Origin: an uncultured Paraprevotella sp.
GTDB lineage: Bacteria; Bacteroidota; Bacteroidia; Bacteroidales; Bacteroidaceae
NCBI GenBank assembly: GCA_944321365.1
Contig: CALULA010000001.1
Location: 310,001 to 374,000, forward strand
DNA length: 64,000 nt
Direction: 5' to 3'
Below, one piece after another: positions 16,875 to 25,192 of this stretch. Below the pieces are notes generated by a model. It was not told the DNA's origin and searched no databases. It saw only the letters and a list, made by a program, of their open reading frames with translations. Numbering within the stretch: position 1 is the first letter of the stretch; every line of letters starts with the position of its first letter. Made by a program: the position numbers and the translations under genes.

Positions 16875-18110
16875 ATGAAATTCGGTTTTTGGCTTACGGC
16901 TATGTCCGTGGCGTTATGCCTGATGGTGTCGGCGTGCGATGATGAGTCTGACAACGTGGGCGGCGGAGCGGATGACGGTAGTGCGGAATCTTCCAAAGAA
17001 GTGACCTATCTCCTGTATATGGTGGGGGAGAACGACCTCACCTATTACCTGAACAGGAACATCAACGGGCTTATGGCGGGCTACGACAGTGCGGGCGTGA
17101 GTGCCAACGTGCTGGTGTATGCCGACGTCAGTTCTGTGCCTGAGCTGTATCTGATCAGTAAGAACCGTAGCGGAACGGTGCAGAAGACCACGGTGAAGAC
17201 CTATCCCGACCAGTATTCCGTAGACCCGGAAGTGATGAAGGAAGTCATCACCGACGTGTTCAGCCGTTATCCTTCCGAGCATAGGGGAATCACTTTCTCC
17301 TCTCATGCCGACGGCAGTCTGTATCATTCCAACACCGTGCGGACGCGTGCTTTCGGAGCAGAGGGCAGTGCGAACTACACCATGAACATCACGGATATAC
17401 GCAAGGCCCTGGACGGCGGTCCGTATTTCGACGTCCTGATGTTCGATGCCTGCATGATGGCCAGCGTGGAGACGGCTTATGAGCTGCGGGAGAACGGACA
17501 TTATCTGCTGGCTGCGCCGAACAGTGTGCCGGGTGAGGGATTTCCTTATGCCAGGCTGCTGTCCGATTTGCTGCAAATGGACGCCGATGGTTTGTCCGAA
17601 GTCTGCCGGAAATACATGGACTATTTCCAGACCAATGATGAGACGTGGGACGACTTTGCCTCGGTCAGCCTGACCGACCTTACGCAGCTGGACTCTTTGG
17701 CCGTGTATATGGACTCTTTGTTCCAGTCGCCGTCCGTGCAGCGGCGTCCGTGGGAAATCAACCGCAACGACCTGCAGCACTTCGAGAGCGGTTATGAGCT
17801 TTACGACTACGGCGAGTGGGTGGACAGTCTGGGGCTGCAGAACGCTTATGTGGAGCGTGTGCGCCGGCAGTTGGACCGTGCGGTGATATACAAGGCTCAT
17901 GGCGAGTATGTTTCGGTGAACGATTACACCGAGCAGCTGGAGATTCCCGTGCGCGACGAGACTTTCTGCGGGCTGAACACCTACGTTCCTTGGCGCAGCC
18001 TGCCTGCGGATGAGTGGGCGCAGATGGCTTTCTTCACGACCTTGCAATGGTATCGTGACGCCGGTTTCTGGCGTTCTTCGCTCTATAATCTGTACGATAC
18101 GGAGCAATAA
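16875..18110 (+). CDS. Clostripain-family (C11) cysteine peptidase, lipoprotein
   Basis: A 411-residue lipoprotein. The ATG at 16875 gives a lipoprotein signal with the lipobox V-S-A-C (Cys21), so the longer open frame upstream, which runs through array C, is not used. The caspase-like fold of family C11 shows the catalytic His144 in F-S-S-H-A-D-G and Cys193 in M-F-D-A-C-M-M-A-S-V-E. These enzymes usually cleave after arginine or lysine and can process themselves. The size and lipid anchor match C11 peptidases of gut Bacteroides, some of which activate other secreted proteins. It stands alone between array C and fabI. The substrate is unknown. Confidence 0.9.
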   Translation: MKFGFWLTAMSVALCLMVSACDDESDNVGGGADDGSAESSKEVTYLLYMVGENDLTYYLNRNINGLMAGYDSAGVSANVLVYADVSSVPELYLISKNRSGTVQKTTVKTYPDQYSVDPEVMKEVITDVFSRYPSEHRGITFSSHADGSLYHSNTVRTRAFGAEGSANYTMNITDIRKALDGGPYFDVLMFDACMMASVETAYELRENGHYLLAAPNSVPGEGFPYARLLSDLLQMDADGLSEVCRKYMDYFQTNDETWDDFASVSLTDLTQLDSLAVYMDSLFQSPSVQRRPWEINRNDLQHFESGYELYDYGEWVDSLGLQNAYVERVRRQLDRAVIYKAHGEYVSVNDYTEQLEIPVRDETFCGLNTYVPWRSLPADEWAQMAFFTTLQWYRDAGFWRSSLYNLYDTEQ

Positions 18111-18191
18111 TCAGTCCGGCGGCAGGGGATGCGCGGGCAGACGGTGCTGAAAACTTTGTGCGGAGATGTGGCAAAACTGCGAAAATAGTTG

Positions 18192-18199
18192 TATCTTTG
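18192..18199 (+). promoter_or_regulatory. -7 box of fabI
   Basis: TATCTTTG matches the Bacteroidota -7 box exactly. The expected start is near 18206, about 36 bases before the ATG at 18242. The -33 box is not clear. Confidence 0.6.
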
Positions 18200-18241
18200 C
18201 GCCCGATAATGAAGATATGACATTTTATATATTAGGATTCT

Positions 18242-19102
18242 ATGGCTTATAACTTATTAAAAGGCAAGCGCGGAATTATATTCGGCGCGTTGAATGATGC
18301 GTCTATCGCGTGGAAGGTGGCTGAACGCTCTTATGAGGAAGGGGCGAGAATAGTGCTGACTAATACGCCCGTGGCTTGCCGTATGGGCACCATTGCCGAA
18401 CTGGCAGAGAAGACACAGGCTAAAATCATACCGGCTGACGCCACTTCCGTTTCAGATTTGGAGAAACTGTTTGCGGAGGCGCAAGATGTGCTGGGAGGGC
18501 AGATTGATTTTGTTCTTCATTCCGTGGCTATGAGTGCCAACATGCGTAAGAAACGCACTTATGATGACCTTGATTATGATTTGTTGAACAAGACGCTGGA
18601 CATTTCCGCCATCTCGTTTCACAAGATGATTCAGACGGCCAAGAAAATGGACGCCATTGCGGCCAATGGTTCCATCCTGGCATTGAGCTATGTGGCGGCT
18701 CAGCGTACGTTCTTCGGATACAATGATATGGCTGATGCCAAATCGTTGCTGGAATCCATTGCCCGGAGTTTCGGTTACATCTACGGTCGTGAGAAAGGGG
18801 TGCGCGTGAACACTGTTTCCCAGTCTCCCACATTTACGACTGCAGGCGGAGGCATCAAAGGGTTCGATGGTCTGTACGACTTCAGTGACCGTATGTCACC
18901 GTTGGGCAATGCCAGTGCGGATGAATGTGCCGACTATTGTGTGGTGATGTTCTCAGATCTGACGAAGAAGGTGACGATGCAAAACCTGTACCATGATGGC
19001 GGATTCTCCAGCATGGGCATGTCTTTGCGCGGTATGACCCAGTATGAAAAATCGTTTATCGACGAGAACCGCGACGAGAACGGAAAGATTATTTACGGAT
19101 AA
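18242..19102 (+). CDS. fabI: Enoyl-[acyl-carrier-protein] reductase (NADH), FabI type
   Basis: A 286-residue short-chain dehydrogenase that reduces trans-2-enoyl-ACP in the last step of each fatty-acid elongation round. The nucleotide-binding segment is G-I-I-F-G-A-L-N-D-A-S-I-A-W near the N-terminus, the FabI variant of the Rossmann glycine motif. The active site is Tyr150 and Tyr160 with Lys167, matching E. coli Tyr146, Tyr156 and Lys163. The sequence L-H-S-V-A-M-S corresponds to the FabI cofactor loop. Compared with E. coli FabI (262 residues) there is a C-terminal tail of about 20 residues rich in charge (D-E-N-R-D-E-N-G-K), common in Bacteroidota. The gene appears to be a single transcription unit with its own promoter. 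Confidence 0.94.
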   Translation: MAYNLLKGKRGIIFGALNDASIAWKVAERSYEEGARIVLTNTPVACRMGTIAELAEKTQAKIIPADATSVSDLEKLFAEAQDVLGGQIDFVLHSVAMSANMRKKRTYDDLDYDLLNKTLDISAISFHKMIQTAKKMDAIAANGSILALSYVAAQRTFFGYNDMADAKSLLESIARSFGYIYGREKGVRVNTVSQSPTFTTAGGGIKGFDGLYDFSDRMSPLGNASADECADYCVVMFSDLTKKVTMQNLYHDGGFSSMGMSLRGMTQYEKSFIDENRDENGKIIYG

Positions 19103-19218
19103 GCTGCAAGTTGCGTAATCTTGTCAGATAAACCAGCCTGTTATTCGCCCGGAGTTGCTTTTATGTACGTGCATGAATAGCCGGCTGTTCTTTTTTAATG
19201 ATTTATATGATGAGCGTT

Positions 19219-19491
19219 ATGAACAAGACGATAATAACAGTTGTAGGAAAGGATGCCGTGGGCATTATTGCGCGGGTATGCACTTATCTGGCTGAAAATA
19301 AGGCCAACATTCTGGATATCTCGCAGACTATCGTGCAGGAATATTTCAATATGATGATGATAGTCGATGTGGCAAAGGTGAATAAGCCTTTTGAACAGAT
19401 GGCAGGCGAACTGGCGGAGATAGGATTGTCTATGGGCGTACAGGTGAAGTGCCAGCGTGAAGAGATATTCGACAAGATGCACCGTATTTAA
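19219..19491 (+). CDS. ACT-domain protein, UPF0237 family
   Basis: A 90-residue single ACT domain. It begins N-K-T-I-I-T-V-V-G-K-D-A-V-G-I-I-A-R-V, the ligand-binding loop of ACT domains, and ends with the family's conserved I-F-D-K-M-H-R-I. The family is related to the glycine-cleavage regulator GcvR, but no partner for that role is present here. It lies 18 bases before a UPF0210 gene, and this pair is conserved together across many bacteria and archaea, so the two probably act in one process that is not defined. Three upstream in-frame ATGs (19198, 19207, 19210) also exist; I chose 19219 because the ACT fold begins directly after it and similar proteins start M-N-K-T. Confidence 0.88.
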   Translation: MNKTIITVVGKDAVGIIARVCTYLAENKANILDISQTIVQEYFNMMMIVDVAKVNKPFEQMAGELAEIGLSMGVQVKCQREEIFDKMHRI

Positions 19492-19509
19492 GAAAAGGGG
19501 GCCGAAGGT

Positions 19510-20874
19510 ATGATCAATATATATGAGGTACTGGAAACCAACAAGATGATCGAACAGGAGAATCTTGATGTGCGCACCATTACGATGGGTATTAATCTGC
19601 TGGACTGTGCTGATTCCGACTTGGAACGTTTGTGCGATAAGGTGTACGACAAAATCACCCGTCTGGCTAAAGACCTGGTGAAGACAGGCGAAGACATTTC
19701 CAGAGAGTACGGTATTCCGATTGTCAACAAGCGTGTGTCGGTCACTCCCGTCGCCATGGTAGGCGGGGCGGCCTGCCATACTCCTGAGGATTATGTGAAA
19801 GTGGCCCATGCGCTCGACCGTGCGGCACGTGAGATCGGCATCAATTTCTTGGGCGGTTATTCGGCTGTCGTTTCCAAAGGCATGACACGGAGCGATGAGT
19901 TGCTCATCCGTTCCATTCCGCAGGCATTGGCCGAGACGGAACGCATTTGCAGTTCGGTCAATGTCGGCTCCACAAAAACCGGTATCAATATGGATGCAGT
20001 CCGGCTGATGGGAGAGACGATACTCCGGACGGCTGAGTACACTAAGGAACAAGATTCACTGGGCTGTGCCAAGCTGGTGGTACTCTGCAACGCACCGGAT
20101 GACAATCCGTTCATGGCCGGGGCCTTCCATGGCGTTTCCGAGGCTGATGCCATCATCAATGTGGGAGTCAGCGGACCGGGCGTGGTGAAGTATGCTTTGG
20201 AACAGATTCGCGGTGCCAGCTTCGAGGTGTTGTGCGAGACCATCAAACGCACGGCGTTCAAGATCACTCGCGTGGGACAGTTGGTGGCTCAGGAGGCTTC
20301 ACGGCGGTTGGGCGTGCCTTTCGGCATCATCGACTTGTCGTTGGCACCTACGCCTGCCGTGGGCGACAGCGTGGCCGAGATTCTGGAAGAAATCGGATTG
20401 GAGCGTGCCGGAGCACCGGGGACAACGGCTGCACTGGCTTTGTTGAACGATCAGGTGAAAAAAGGCGGTGTGATGGCTTCTTCTTATGTCGGTGGATTGA
20501 GCGGAGCTTTCATCCCCGTCAGTGAGGACCAGGGAATGATTGAGGCTGTAGAGTGCGGGGCACTGACGTTGGAGAAGCTGGAAGCCATGACGTGTGTATG
20601 CTCTGTCGGACTGGATATGATTGCTGTTCCCGGTGATACTTCGGCTGCCACATTGTCGGGCATTATCGCCGATGAGGCAGCCATCGGCATGGTGAACCAG
20701 AAAACGACGGCCGTGCGCATCATTCCCGTCATCGGAAAGACGGTGGGCGATACGGTGGAGTTCGGCGGACTGCTGGGACACGCGCCGGTCATGCCGGTCA
20801 ACACTTTCGACTGTACGGCCTTTGTTAACCGTACGGGTCGTATCCCTGCGCCGATTCACAGTTTCAAGAACTGA
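19510..20874 (+). CDS. UPF0210 / PFL-like family protein (DUF711)
   Basis: A 454-residue protein of the UPF0210 family, structurally related to the pyruvate formate-lyase fold. Conserved stretches include [29 protein letters not shown] and [14 protein letters not shown]. No glycyl-radical motif is present, so it is not a working formate-lyase. It forms an operon with the ACT-domain gene before it and is closed by a strong hairpin. The biochemical role of the family is not established. Confidence 0.9.
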   Translation: MINIYEVLETNKMIEQENLDVRTITMGINLLDCADSDLERLCDKVYDKITRLAKDLVKTGEDISREYGIPIVNKRVSVTPVAMVGGAACHTPEDYVKVAHALDRAAREIGINFLGGYSAVVSKGMTRSDELLIRSIPQALAETERICSSVNVGSTKTGINMDAVRLMGETILRTAEYTKEQDSLGCAKLVVLCNAPDDNPFMAGAFHGVSEADAIINVGVSGPGVVKYALEQIRGASFEVLCETIKRTAFKITRVGQLVAQEASRRLGVPFGIIDLSLAPTPAVGDSVAEILEEIGLERAGAPGTTAALALLNDQVKKGGVMASSYVGGLSGAFIPVSEDQGMIEAVECGALTLEKLEAMTCVCSVGLDMIAVPGDTSAATLSGIIADEAAIGMVNQKTTAVRIIPVIGKTVGDTVEFGGLLGHAPVMPVNTFDCTAFVNRTGRIPAPIHSFKN

Positions 20875-20913
20875 TACAGACGTATCCTGCAAGGCAGGCG
20901 ACAATAAGTCAGA

Positions 20914-20970
20914 AAGGCAACTGCCGCTGTCGGTTTCCGCTAAGGAGCGACAGTGGCAGTTGCCTTATTT
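20914..20970 (+). terminator. Intrinsic terminator of the ACT-UPF0210 operon
   Basis: A 19-bp stem (20914-20932 with 20948-20966, one G-U pair) around a 15-base loop, ending in CCTTATTT. The stem is symmetrical and may also serve the converging DUF3298 gene on the minus strand. Confidence 0.85.
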
Positions 20971-21002
20971 ATCTTGTTCCGCATACAGATGCGGGACGTT
21001 TT

Positions 21003-21887
21003 TCAGCCTTTGGGAATACCGAGGTGATTGGTGTTGCGCGCAATGGAGTCGGTGGTACTTTCCAGCAACGGGCGCACGGTAGCGGTGACAAGGCCTTTCA
21101 GTGAGTCGTAGGACACCGTGTACGACGGCATTCCCGCCGAATAGGGAGCAATCTCATACTGCTGGTATACGAATTGCATGCCGTTGAAACGCCAGATCGG
21201 TGCGGTTTCCGGAAGCGGAAAACTGTATCTGGCGTTTTCAGGGAAGAGCATGTCATAGAATTCCTCATCGCTTTGCACTTTGAAATATTGCTTCTTGAGG
21301 CCTTCTTTGATCATGTTCCGCAGCTTTTCTTTTCCCTCAAACGTAAACATGTCCCACCCGAAGTTGCGTCCGTCGCTCTTGCGGAACATTCCGCCTGTCA
21401 GGCTTTCACCGCCGTGTGCTCCTCCTGCGTAGGTGTATATTTCCGACGTGTAGGACACGAACAGTCCCGTCTCAAATACTTTTTTCAGTTGTACGTAATA
21501 TACAGACTGCCCCATGGCTGAATCATCTCCGTATGCCAGCATATTGCTTTTAAACTCATCGGCTTTGGCTTTGCCGTAGAATGCCAGCATGTTTTTCCCG
21601 TCTTTCAGATCTCCGCTGTAGGTTCCGCCCAGCCGTTCATTCATCCATTCCCTGATGCTGTTGTTCAAGGCATTGTCCTCGCCAATGGGGTAGCTGGCAG
21701 AAATCTTGCAGCCTTCGGCGGTGGCAGGGCGCTCTTCCCACGATATGTTTTCCAGCTCGATGTTACTTGTCTGGTTCTCTTGTTTTTCTTTATCCTGTGT
21801 CGGATGACAGGCCGCGAGGCTCAGTGTCACGGCCAATGTGGCGATGCTTAGGATTCCGGAATACGGAACCTGTTGTTTCCTTTTCAT
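21003..21887 (-). CDS. DUF3298-domain lipoprotein
   Basis: A 294-residue lipoprotein with the lipobox S-L-A-A-C (Cys27). The middle part (about 45-160) looks like a DUF4163/PdaC-like segment. The C-terminal part shows the DUF3298 hallmark around Q-Y-E-I-A-P-Y-S-A-G-M-P (about residue 240). This domain pair occurs in the ectodomain of anti-sigma factor RsiV and in PdaC, where it binds or sits next to peptidoglycan-related ligands; whether this protein does so is inference. It is a single gene on the minus strand, with its own promoter and a leader ending AAAGGAACAACAGT before the ATG. Confidence 0.85.
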   Translation of the reverse strand: MKRKQQVPYSGILSIATLAVTLSLAACHPTQDKEKQENQTSNIELENISWEERPATAEGCKISASYPIGEDNALNNSIREWMNERLGGTYSGDLKDGKNMLAFYGKAKADEFKSNMLAYGDDSAMGQSVYYVQLKKVFETGLFVSYTSEIYTYAGGAHGGESLTGGMFRKSDGRNFGWDMFTFEGKEKLRNMIKEGLKKQYFKVQSDEEFYDMLFPENARYSFPLPETAPIWRFNGMQFVYQQYEIAPYSAGMPSYTVSYDSLKGLVTATVRPLLESTTDSIARNTNHLGIPKG

Positions 21888-21909
21888 ACTGTTGTTCCTT
21901 TTGTGTTTT

Positions 21910-21917
21910 CAAAGATA
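21910..21917 (-). promoter_or_regulatory. -7 box of the DUF3298 lipoprotein gene
   Basis: TATCTTTG on the minus strand, about 23 bases before the ATG at 21887. The start would be near 21903. Confidence 0.6.
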
Positions 21918-21959
21918 CGGGCTTTCTTCCAAATAGTAGAAACTTTTTTTTGAAAAACT

Positions 21960-22386
21960 GTTAAGTCATGATGTGAAAAGTTTTTCGACACCGTGCGGCT
22001 AGTCATGGTCGTACAGACGTTTTCTCCTTAGCTGACTGCTGTTTTGGAACTGTATAAGGTTCGTTTTAACCTGAGTCTGGTGGTGTGGGAAAAAGGGGAA
22101 AACGTTAAGAGGAAAATCTCGTATTCTTCGGAAGAGGATGTAATTTGACCGTTATATTCTTTATCTCCAGCCTAAAGATATATATCTTTAGCATAGAGAT
22201 ATGCATCTTTAGGTTAGAGATGTATATATCTACGCTGGAGATAGAACTTCTCGCGGCGGGTCGGTGAGTTTGTTTGCGGCGGTTTTCGGATTCTGCTTTC
22301 CGCTCAACGGATTTTTTCCCGCCGTATCGGGGTAGGGTGGTTCATGATTTGCAGGGAGCTTGTGCTCCGTTACGGATAAAAATGAG
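21960..22386. other. Intergenic space holding a 21-bp palindromic array
   Basis: Between the DUF3298 promoter and the DUF2264 terminator. The AT-rich part at 22163-22242 is a palindromic array listed separately. The remaining GC-rich part has no gene or signal I can support. Confidence 0.5.
22163..22242. repeat. Array of three 21-bp imperfect palindromes between inverted half-sites
   Basis: Three 18-base palindrome-like units start at 22173, 22194 and 22215, exactly 21 bp apart, with three-base spacers GCA, GGT and CGC. Unit 1 (TAAAGATATATATCTTTA) is a perfect palindrome. Units 2 and 3 keep the frame TAGAGATrT...ATCTnTA. The set is enclosed by ATCTCCAGC (22163-22171) and GCTGGAGAT (22234-22242), an inverted pair. 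The block can fold either as three separate hairpins or as hairpins joining neighbouring units inside one outer stem. It lies between the starts and ends of no operon (DUF3298 start on one side, DUF2264 stop on the other). Confidence 0.85.
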
Positions 22387-22429
22387 CCGCCCGCCGTGGA
22401 GATGTGTTGCATTCTTCCACGGCGGGCGG
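22387..22429 (-). terminator. Hairpin terminator of the DUF2264 gene
   Basis: A perfect 14-bp GC-rich stem (22387-22400 with 22416-22429) around a 15-base loop. On the minus strand it is followed by CTCATTTTTATCC, about 50 bases past the stop codon. Confidence 0.8.
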
Positions 22430-22481
22430 TCTGTTACGGGGAGGGAGGCTGTGGCGGGTGGCCGCTGCTGTCGGTTGCGCA

Positions 22482-24497
22482 TCAGAAGCGGATCTGTCGG
22501 GTGGACTTGTCCCTGAAAGTGATGTCCACGGTGCTTCCATCCGCCGAAACCCGCACGTCCTTTACGGGCGACAGCTCTTTCCGCGAGAACTTCTTCTTGC
22601 CTTTCTTCCACAGCATCAGGGTGACAAACACCTGTTCGTTCTCTACCTGGCTCTCCGTGATGGCCACACCGCACCGGTGAGTCTCCGGATGAAGTCCTTC
22701 GGGGTAGCATACGGTGGTCTTGTCCCAACCGTAGAGCGGTATCATGGCCGTCCGGTAGGTGCCGTTGTTGAGGATGACGGCCTCCTTTACTTTCCGCGAA
22801 TGCTCCTCGCTCAGGGGCTGCCCGTCATATTCCGGCAGAGCATAGTGGCCCAGGCGTACGGTCGTAGTGGCGGGCACTTTCACCTTGTCCACCCTCAGCA
22901 CACCGTCGGGCAGCGGGATGTCGGCCAGCTGGTACTGCACGTTCTTGTCGGTCTCCAGCACCGCATCGCGGCGGTACACGCCGTTCTCGAAGCTCTTGAA
23001 CGTGTAGAGCCGCAGCACTTCCCATTTCCGGTCCTTGTTCAGGGTGGCATAGTTCATGGACACTTCCCCGTCCGGACCGTCGGCCATCCACGGGAACTCC
23101 GTGTGGTAGGCCAGCTTGTTGTAGTTCTCCGAGCTGCGGAATTTCTGCCAGTCGGCCGCTACCGTCTCGTGGCACCATGAGCGCATCTCCGCGCCTCCGC
23201 AGTTGGGGTAGTCCGTGATGAGCAGGTTGGTGGCCGGTTGGAACTTGTTGTAAACGTGTCCTTTCCGGAACTCCTTTTCCCAAGGGCCGTTGTTCTCCGT
23301 GGCGGTCCAGAAGGGGTTATCGGCGGGTAGGAGCAGGGCGAGGAACGCCTTGCCGCACCAGTAGACGCTGCCCCGGCAACTGTAGATCTGCACAGCCGGT
23401 GCGAACGGGCCGTAGAAGCCCAGGGTGGGCACGTTATCCTCCAGGAAGTCGGGATGCTGCAGGAATTGCAGCAGGGTGGACGAGGCGATGCGCCGCATCC
23501 AGCCGTAGTTGATGCTGTCGTCTTTCGTGTACCCCAGCAGGGCCAGCGGGATGACCGCCCCGAAGCGGTAAGGGATGCTGCGTCCCCACATGTTCATCCG
23601 TCCGTCCGCGCTGAACATGTACGGGTAGTTGTCTATCAGGTCGTGCTGGTTCTTCATGAACTGCGCGGCGTAGTCCGGATAGAAGTGTCCGTAGAGCTGT
23701 GCCCAAATGGGCCCGTACATCTGGAACGCCCACATGCTGTAGTAGTCGTAGGCCGGTGCGTCGTTGTACCATCCCTCGCCCCGGTAGAGCCGGAGAATGT
23801 TCTCCAGATTCTCTTTCAGCCGCTGTTCGTTCACGGCGTAGCCCTGCTCCTTGAAGAAGCTGATGACAAAGACGTTGAAGAACATCCAGTTGGACCCGAT
23901 GGTCGGACCGTTGCCGTAGCTGAGCATCGTGGCGGCCAGCCGGTCTTTCTGTTCTCTGGTGAGCGGCTCCCACAGGATGTCGCGTGCCACGGAGAGCGAG
24001 ATGGCCAGTGCACCGAACTCCACCAGAATCTGGCTGGGACCTCCCGTTCGCAAGGGGATGAACGACGGACTGTCGGGGTCGATGAGGCAGAGCAGCTGGT
24101 GGCGGTAGTAGTCGGCCACCTTGATGCCGTTCAGCGTCAGGTCCGGATTCTCACGCAGCAGCGGTGCGGCGATGAAGAGCGTGCGGCACAGCCCCTCCAG
24201 CTTGGCCGTGGGCACTTCCCCGTCGTTGCGCGGATAGGTCTTTTCCAGTTCCTTGGGGAAGTACATGGGGTCGTCCGGCGTACGGATGTAGGTGAACGCG
24301 CCGTCCAGCAGATACTCGGCGGCCTCTATCCAGCTCTGCCGTGTCATGCCGGTATAGGGACTGAGGCGGAAGTCCGGCTGTTTCAGTGTGAACGTCAGTT
24401 CGATGGAGTGAGTGGGCGTGGCTACCTGGGCTGATGCGGGGGCGGTGCAGCCCAGAATGGCCGTAAGGGCGAGGGTGATGACAGTGTTGTTTTTCAT
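22482..24497 (-). CDS. Exported DUF2264 protein (possible glycoside hydrolase, GH154-like)
   Basis: A 671-residue protein. I use the ATG at 24497 because it opens an export signal ([10 protein letters not shown]...A-S-A-Q); the I-L-G-C at residues 14-17 could also be a lipobox. The upstream extension of the open frame is not protein-like. The first 400 residues of the mature part are the DUF2264 alpha/alpha-barrel type, with [10 protein letters not shown] and [12 protein letters not shown]. The rest is beta-rich. Some DUF2264 proteins of gut bacteria have been placed in GH154 with activity on glucuronosides; whether this one is such an enzyme is not shown by the sequence. The gene is alone, with its own promoter and terminator. 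Confidence 0.85.
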   Translation of the reverse strand: MKNNTVITLALTAILGCTAPASAQVATPTHSIELTFTLKQPDFRLSPYTGMTRQSWIEAAEYLLDGAFTYIRTPDDPMYFPKELEKTYPRNDGEVPTAKLEGLCRTLFIAAPLLRENPDLTLNGIKVADYYRHQLLCLIDPDSPSFIPLRTGGPSQILVEFGALAISLSVARDILWEPLTREQKDRLAATMLSYGNGPTIGSNWMFFNVFVISFFKEQGYAVNEQRLKENLENILRLYRGEGWYNDAPAYDYYSMWAFQMYGPIWAQLYGHFYPDYAAQFMKNQHDLIDNYPYMFSADGRMNMWGRSIPYRFGAVIPLALLGYTKDDSINYGWMRRIASSTLLQFLQHPDFLEDNVPTLGFYGPFAPAVQIYSCRGSVYWCGKAFLALLLPADNPFWTATENNGPWEKEFRKGHVYNKFQPATNLLITDYPNCGGAEMRSWCHETVAADWQKFRSSENYNKLAYHTEFPWMADGPDGEVSMNYATLNKDRKWEVLRLYTFKSFENGVYRRDAVLETDKNVQYQLADIPLPDGVLRVDKVKVPATTTVRLGHYALPEYDGQPLSEEHSRKVKEAVILNNGTYRTAMIPLYGWDKTTVCYPEGLHPETHRCGVAITESQVENEQVFVTLMLWKKGKKKFSRKELSPVKDVRVSADGSTVDITFRDKSTRQIRF

Positions 24498-24617
24498 TAA
24501 TGGTAAAGTTTGATGGTGAATAATGTTTTCAAAAATGCGCAAAGGCGGGCGCAGAGTTGGGCGAAAACCCTTGTTTCCCGACTTGCCATGCCGGTTAGCA
24601 TCCTGTCTTTGCTCCGG

Positions 24618-24625
24618 CAAAGATA
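24618..24625 (-). promoter_or_regulatory. -7 box of the DUF2264 gene
   Basis: TATCTTTG on the minus strand, with a start near 24611. This leaves a leader of about 115 bases before the ATG at 24497, long for a simple promoter. Confidence 0.55.
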
Positions 24626-24979
24626 GCGAAAAACGGTGAGAGTATCCCCAGTGGAATGCAGTTTTAACGGCTGGCGGACGGCAGTTTGTCAAGTCCGCTC
24701 TGTTATCAGGTGTGGATTTGTTCACGGATTTTCCTTCCGTATATTCCCGGCTATACGCCTTTTCCTTTCGTAAAAATCCTCATAAAGTGCGGCACGTCGT
24801 TGAATCCCACAAGGAAGCAAATTTCAGATACGGATTTGTCCGACCGACAATCCTTATCAGTATATCTCTGTTTTCATACTTTTTTGTGTGCTTTTTTTTT
24901 AACCCTTTTCGTGATAAATGCAGAGAATGAGCCTTAAACAATAAAAAATGTTATATCGACAAAGAATTCGGCCGAAAAG
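24626..24979. other. Intergenic space, nothing assignable
   Basis: About 350 bases upstream of the DUF2264 promoter, becoming AT-rich toward its right end. I see no gene, repeat or clear hairpin here. Confidence 0.4.
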
Positions 24980-25010
24980 TTTGGAGAATGCCGAAAAGTC
25001 CGTAACTTTA
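24980..25010 (+). promoter_or_regulatory. Promoter of the small-RNA candidate
   Basis: TTTG at 24980-24983, a 19-base spacer, and TAACTTTA at 25003-25010, close to the consensus. The upstream part shares AAAGTTTGGAGAAT with the tRNA-Arg promoter at 2.7 kb. Confidence 0.75.
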
Positions 25011-25015
25011 CATCG

Positions 25016-25076
25016 TGTTTTTCATAGTATTAGATTTAAGGTTAACAAAGGTTGGGCTCAGCGGAGCCCTTTTTTT
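25016..25076 (+). ncRNA. Candidate small RNA of about 60 nt
   Basis: A near-consensus promoter predicts a start around 25017, and a compact intrinsic terminator (GGGCTC 25054-25059, loop AGCG, GAGCCC 25064-25069, then seven T) ends the transcript near 25076. No start codon followed by a useful reading frame lies between, so the product would be an RNA with an unpaired 5' part (including T-A-G-A-T-T-T-A-A-G-G-T-T-A-A-C) and a 3' terminator hairpin. It could also be a leader of the ligase gene at 25193, but that gene has its own -7 box at 25156. The target and function are unknown. Confidence 0.65.
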
Positions 25077-25155
25077 GTGCCCTTTCCTGACGGTTATTTT
25101 CCCTGATGCAGTGAAAAAATAGTATTTATGTGGGCCTTTTTGCGAGAGTTTTCAC

Positions 25156-25163
25156 TATCTTTG
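25156..25163 (+). promoter_or_regulatory. -7 box of the phenylacetate-CoA ligase gene
   Basis: TATCTTTG, 30 bases before the ATG at 25193. A T-rich stretch lies upstream but the -33 box is not in the ideal place. Confidence 0.6.
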
Positions 25164-25192
25164 TTCCCATTATGATAAAAATATAACCGGAA

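Noticed and set aside
22404..24434. Long plus-strand open frames opposite the DUF2264 gene
   Set aside because: Antisense shadows of a GC-rich coding region without domains or starts of their own.
24536..24563. Two-unit 22-bp array upstream of the DUF2264 gene (TGCGCA, TGGGCG)
   Set aside because: Only two units, one imperfect, with nothing on the grid after them; expected by chance.
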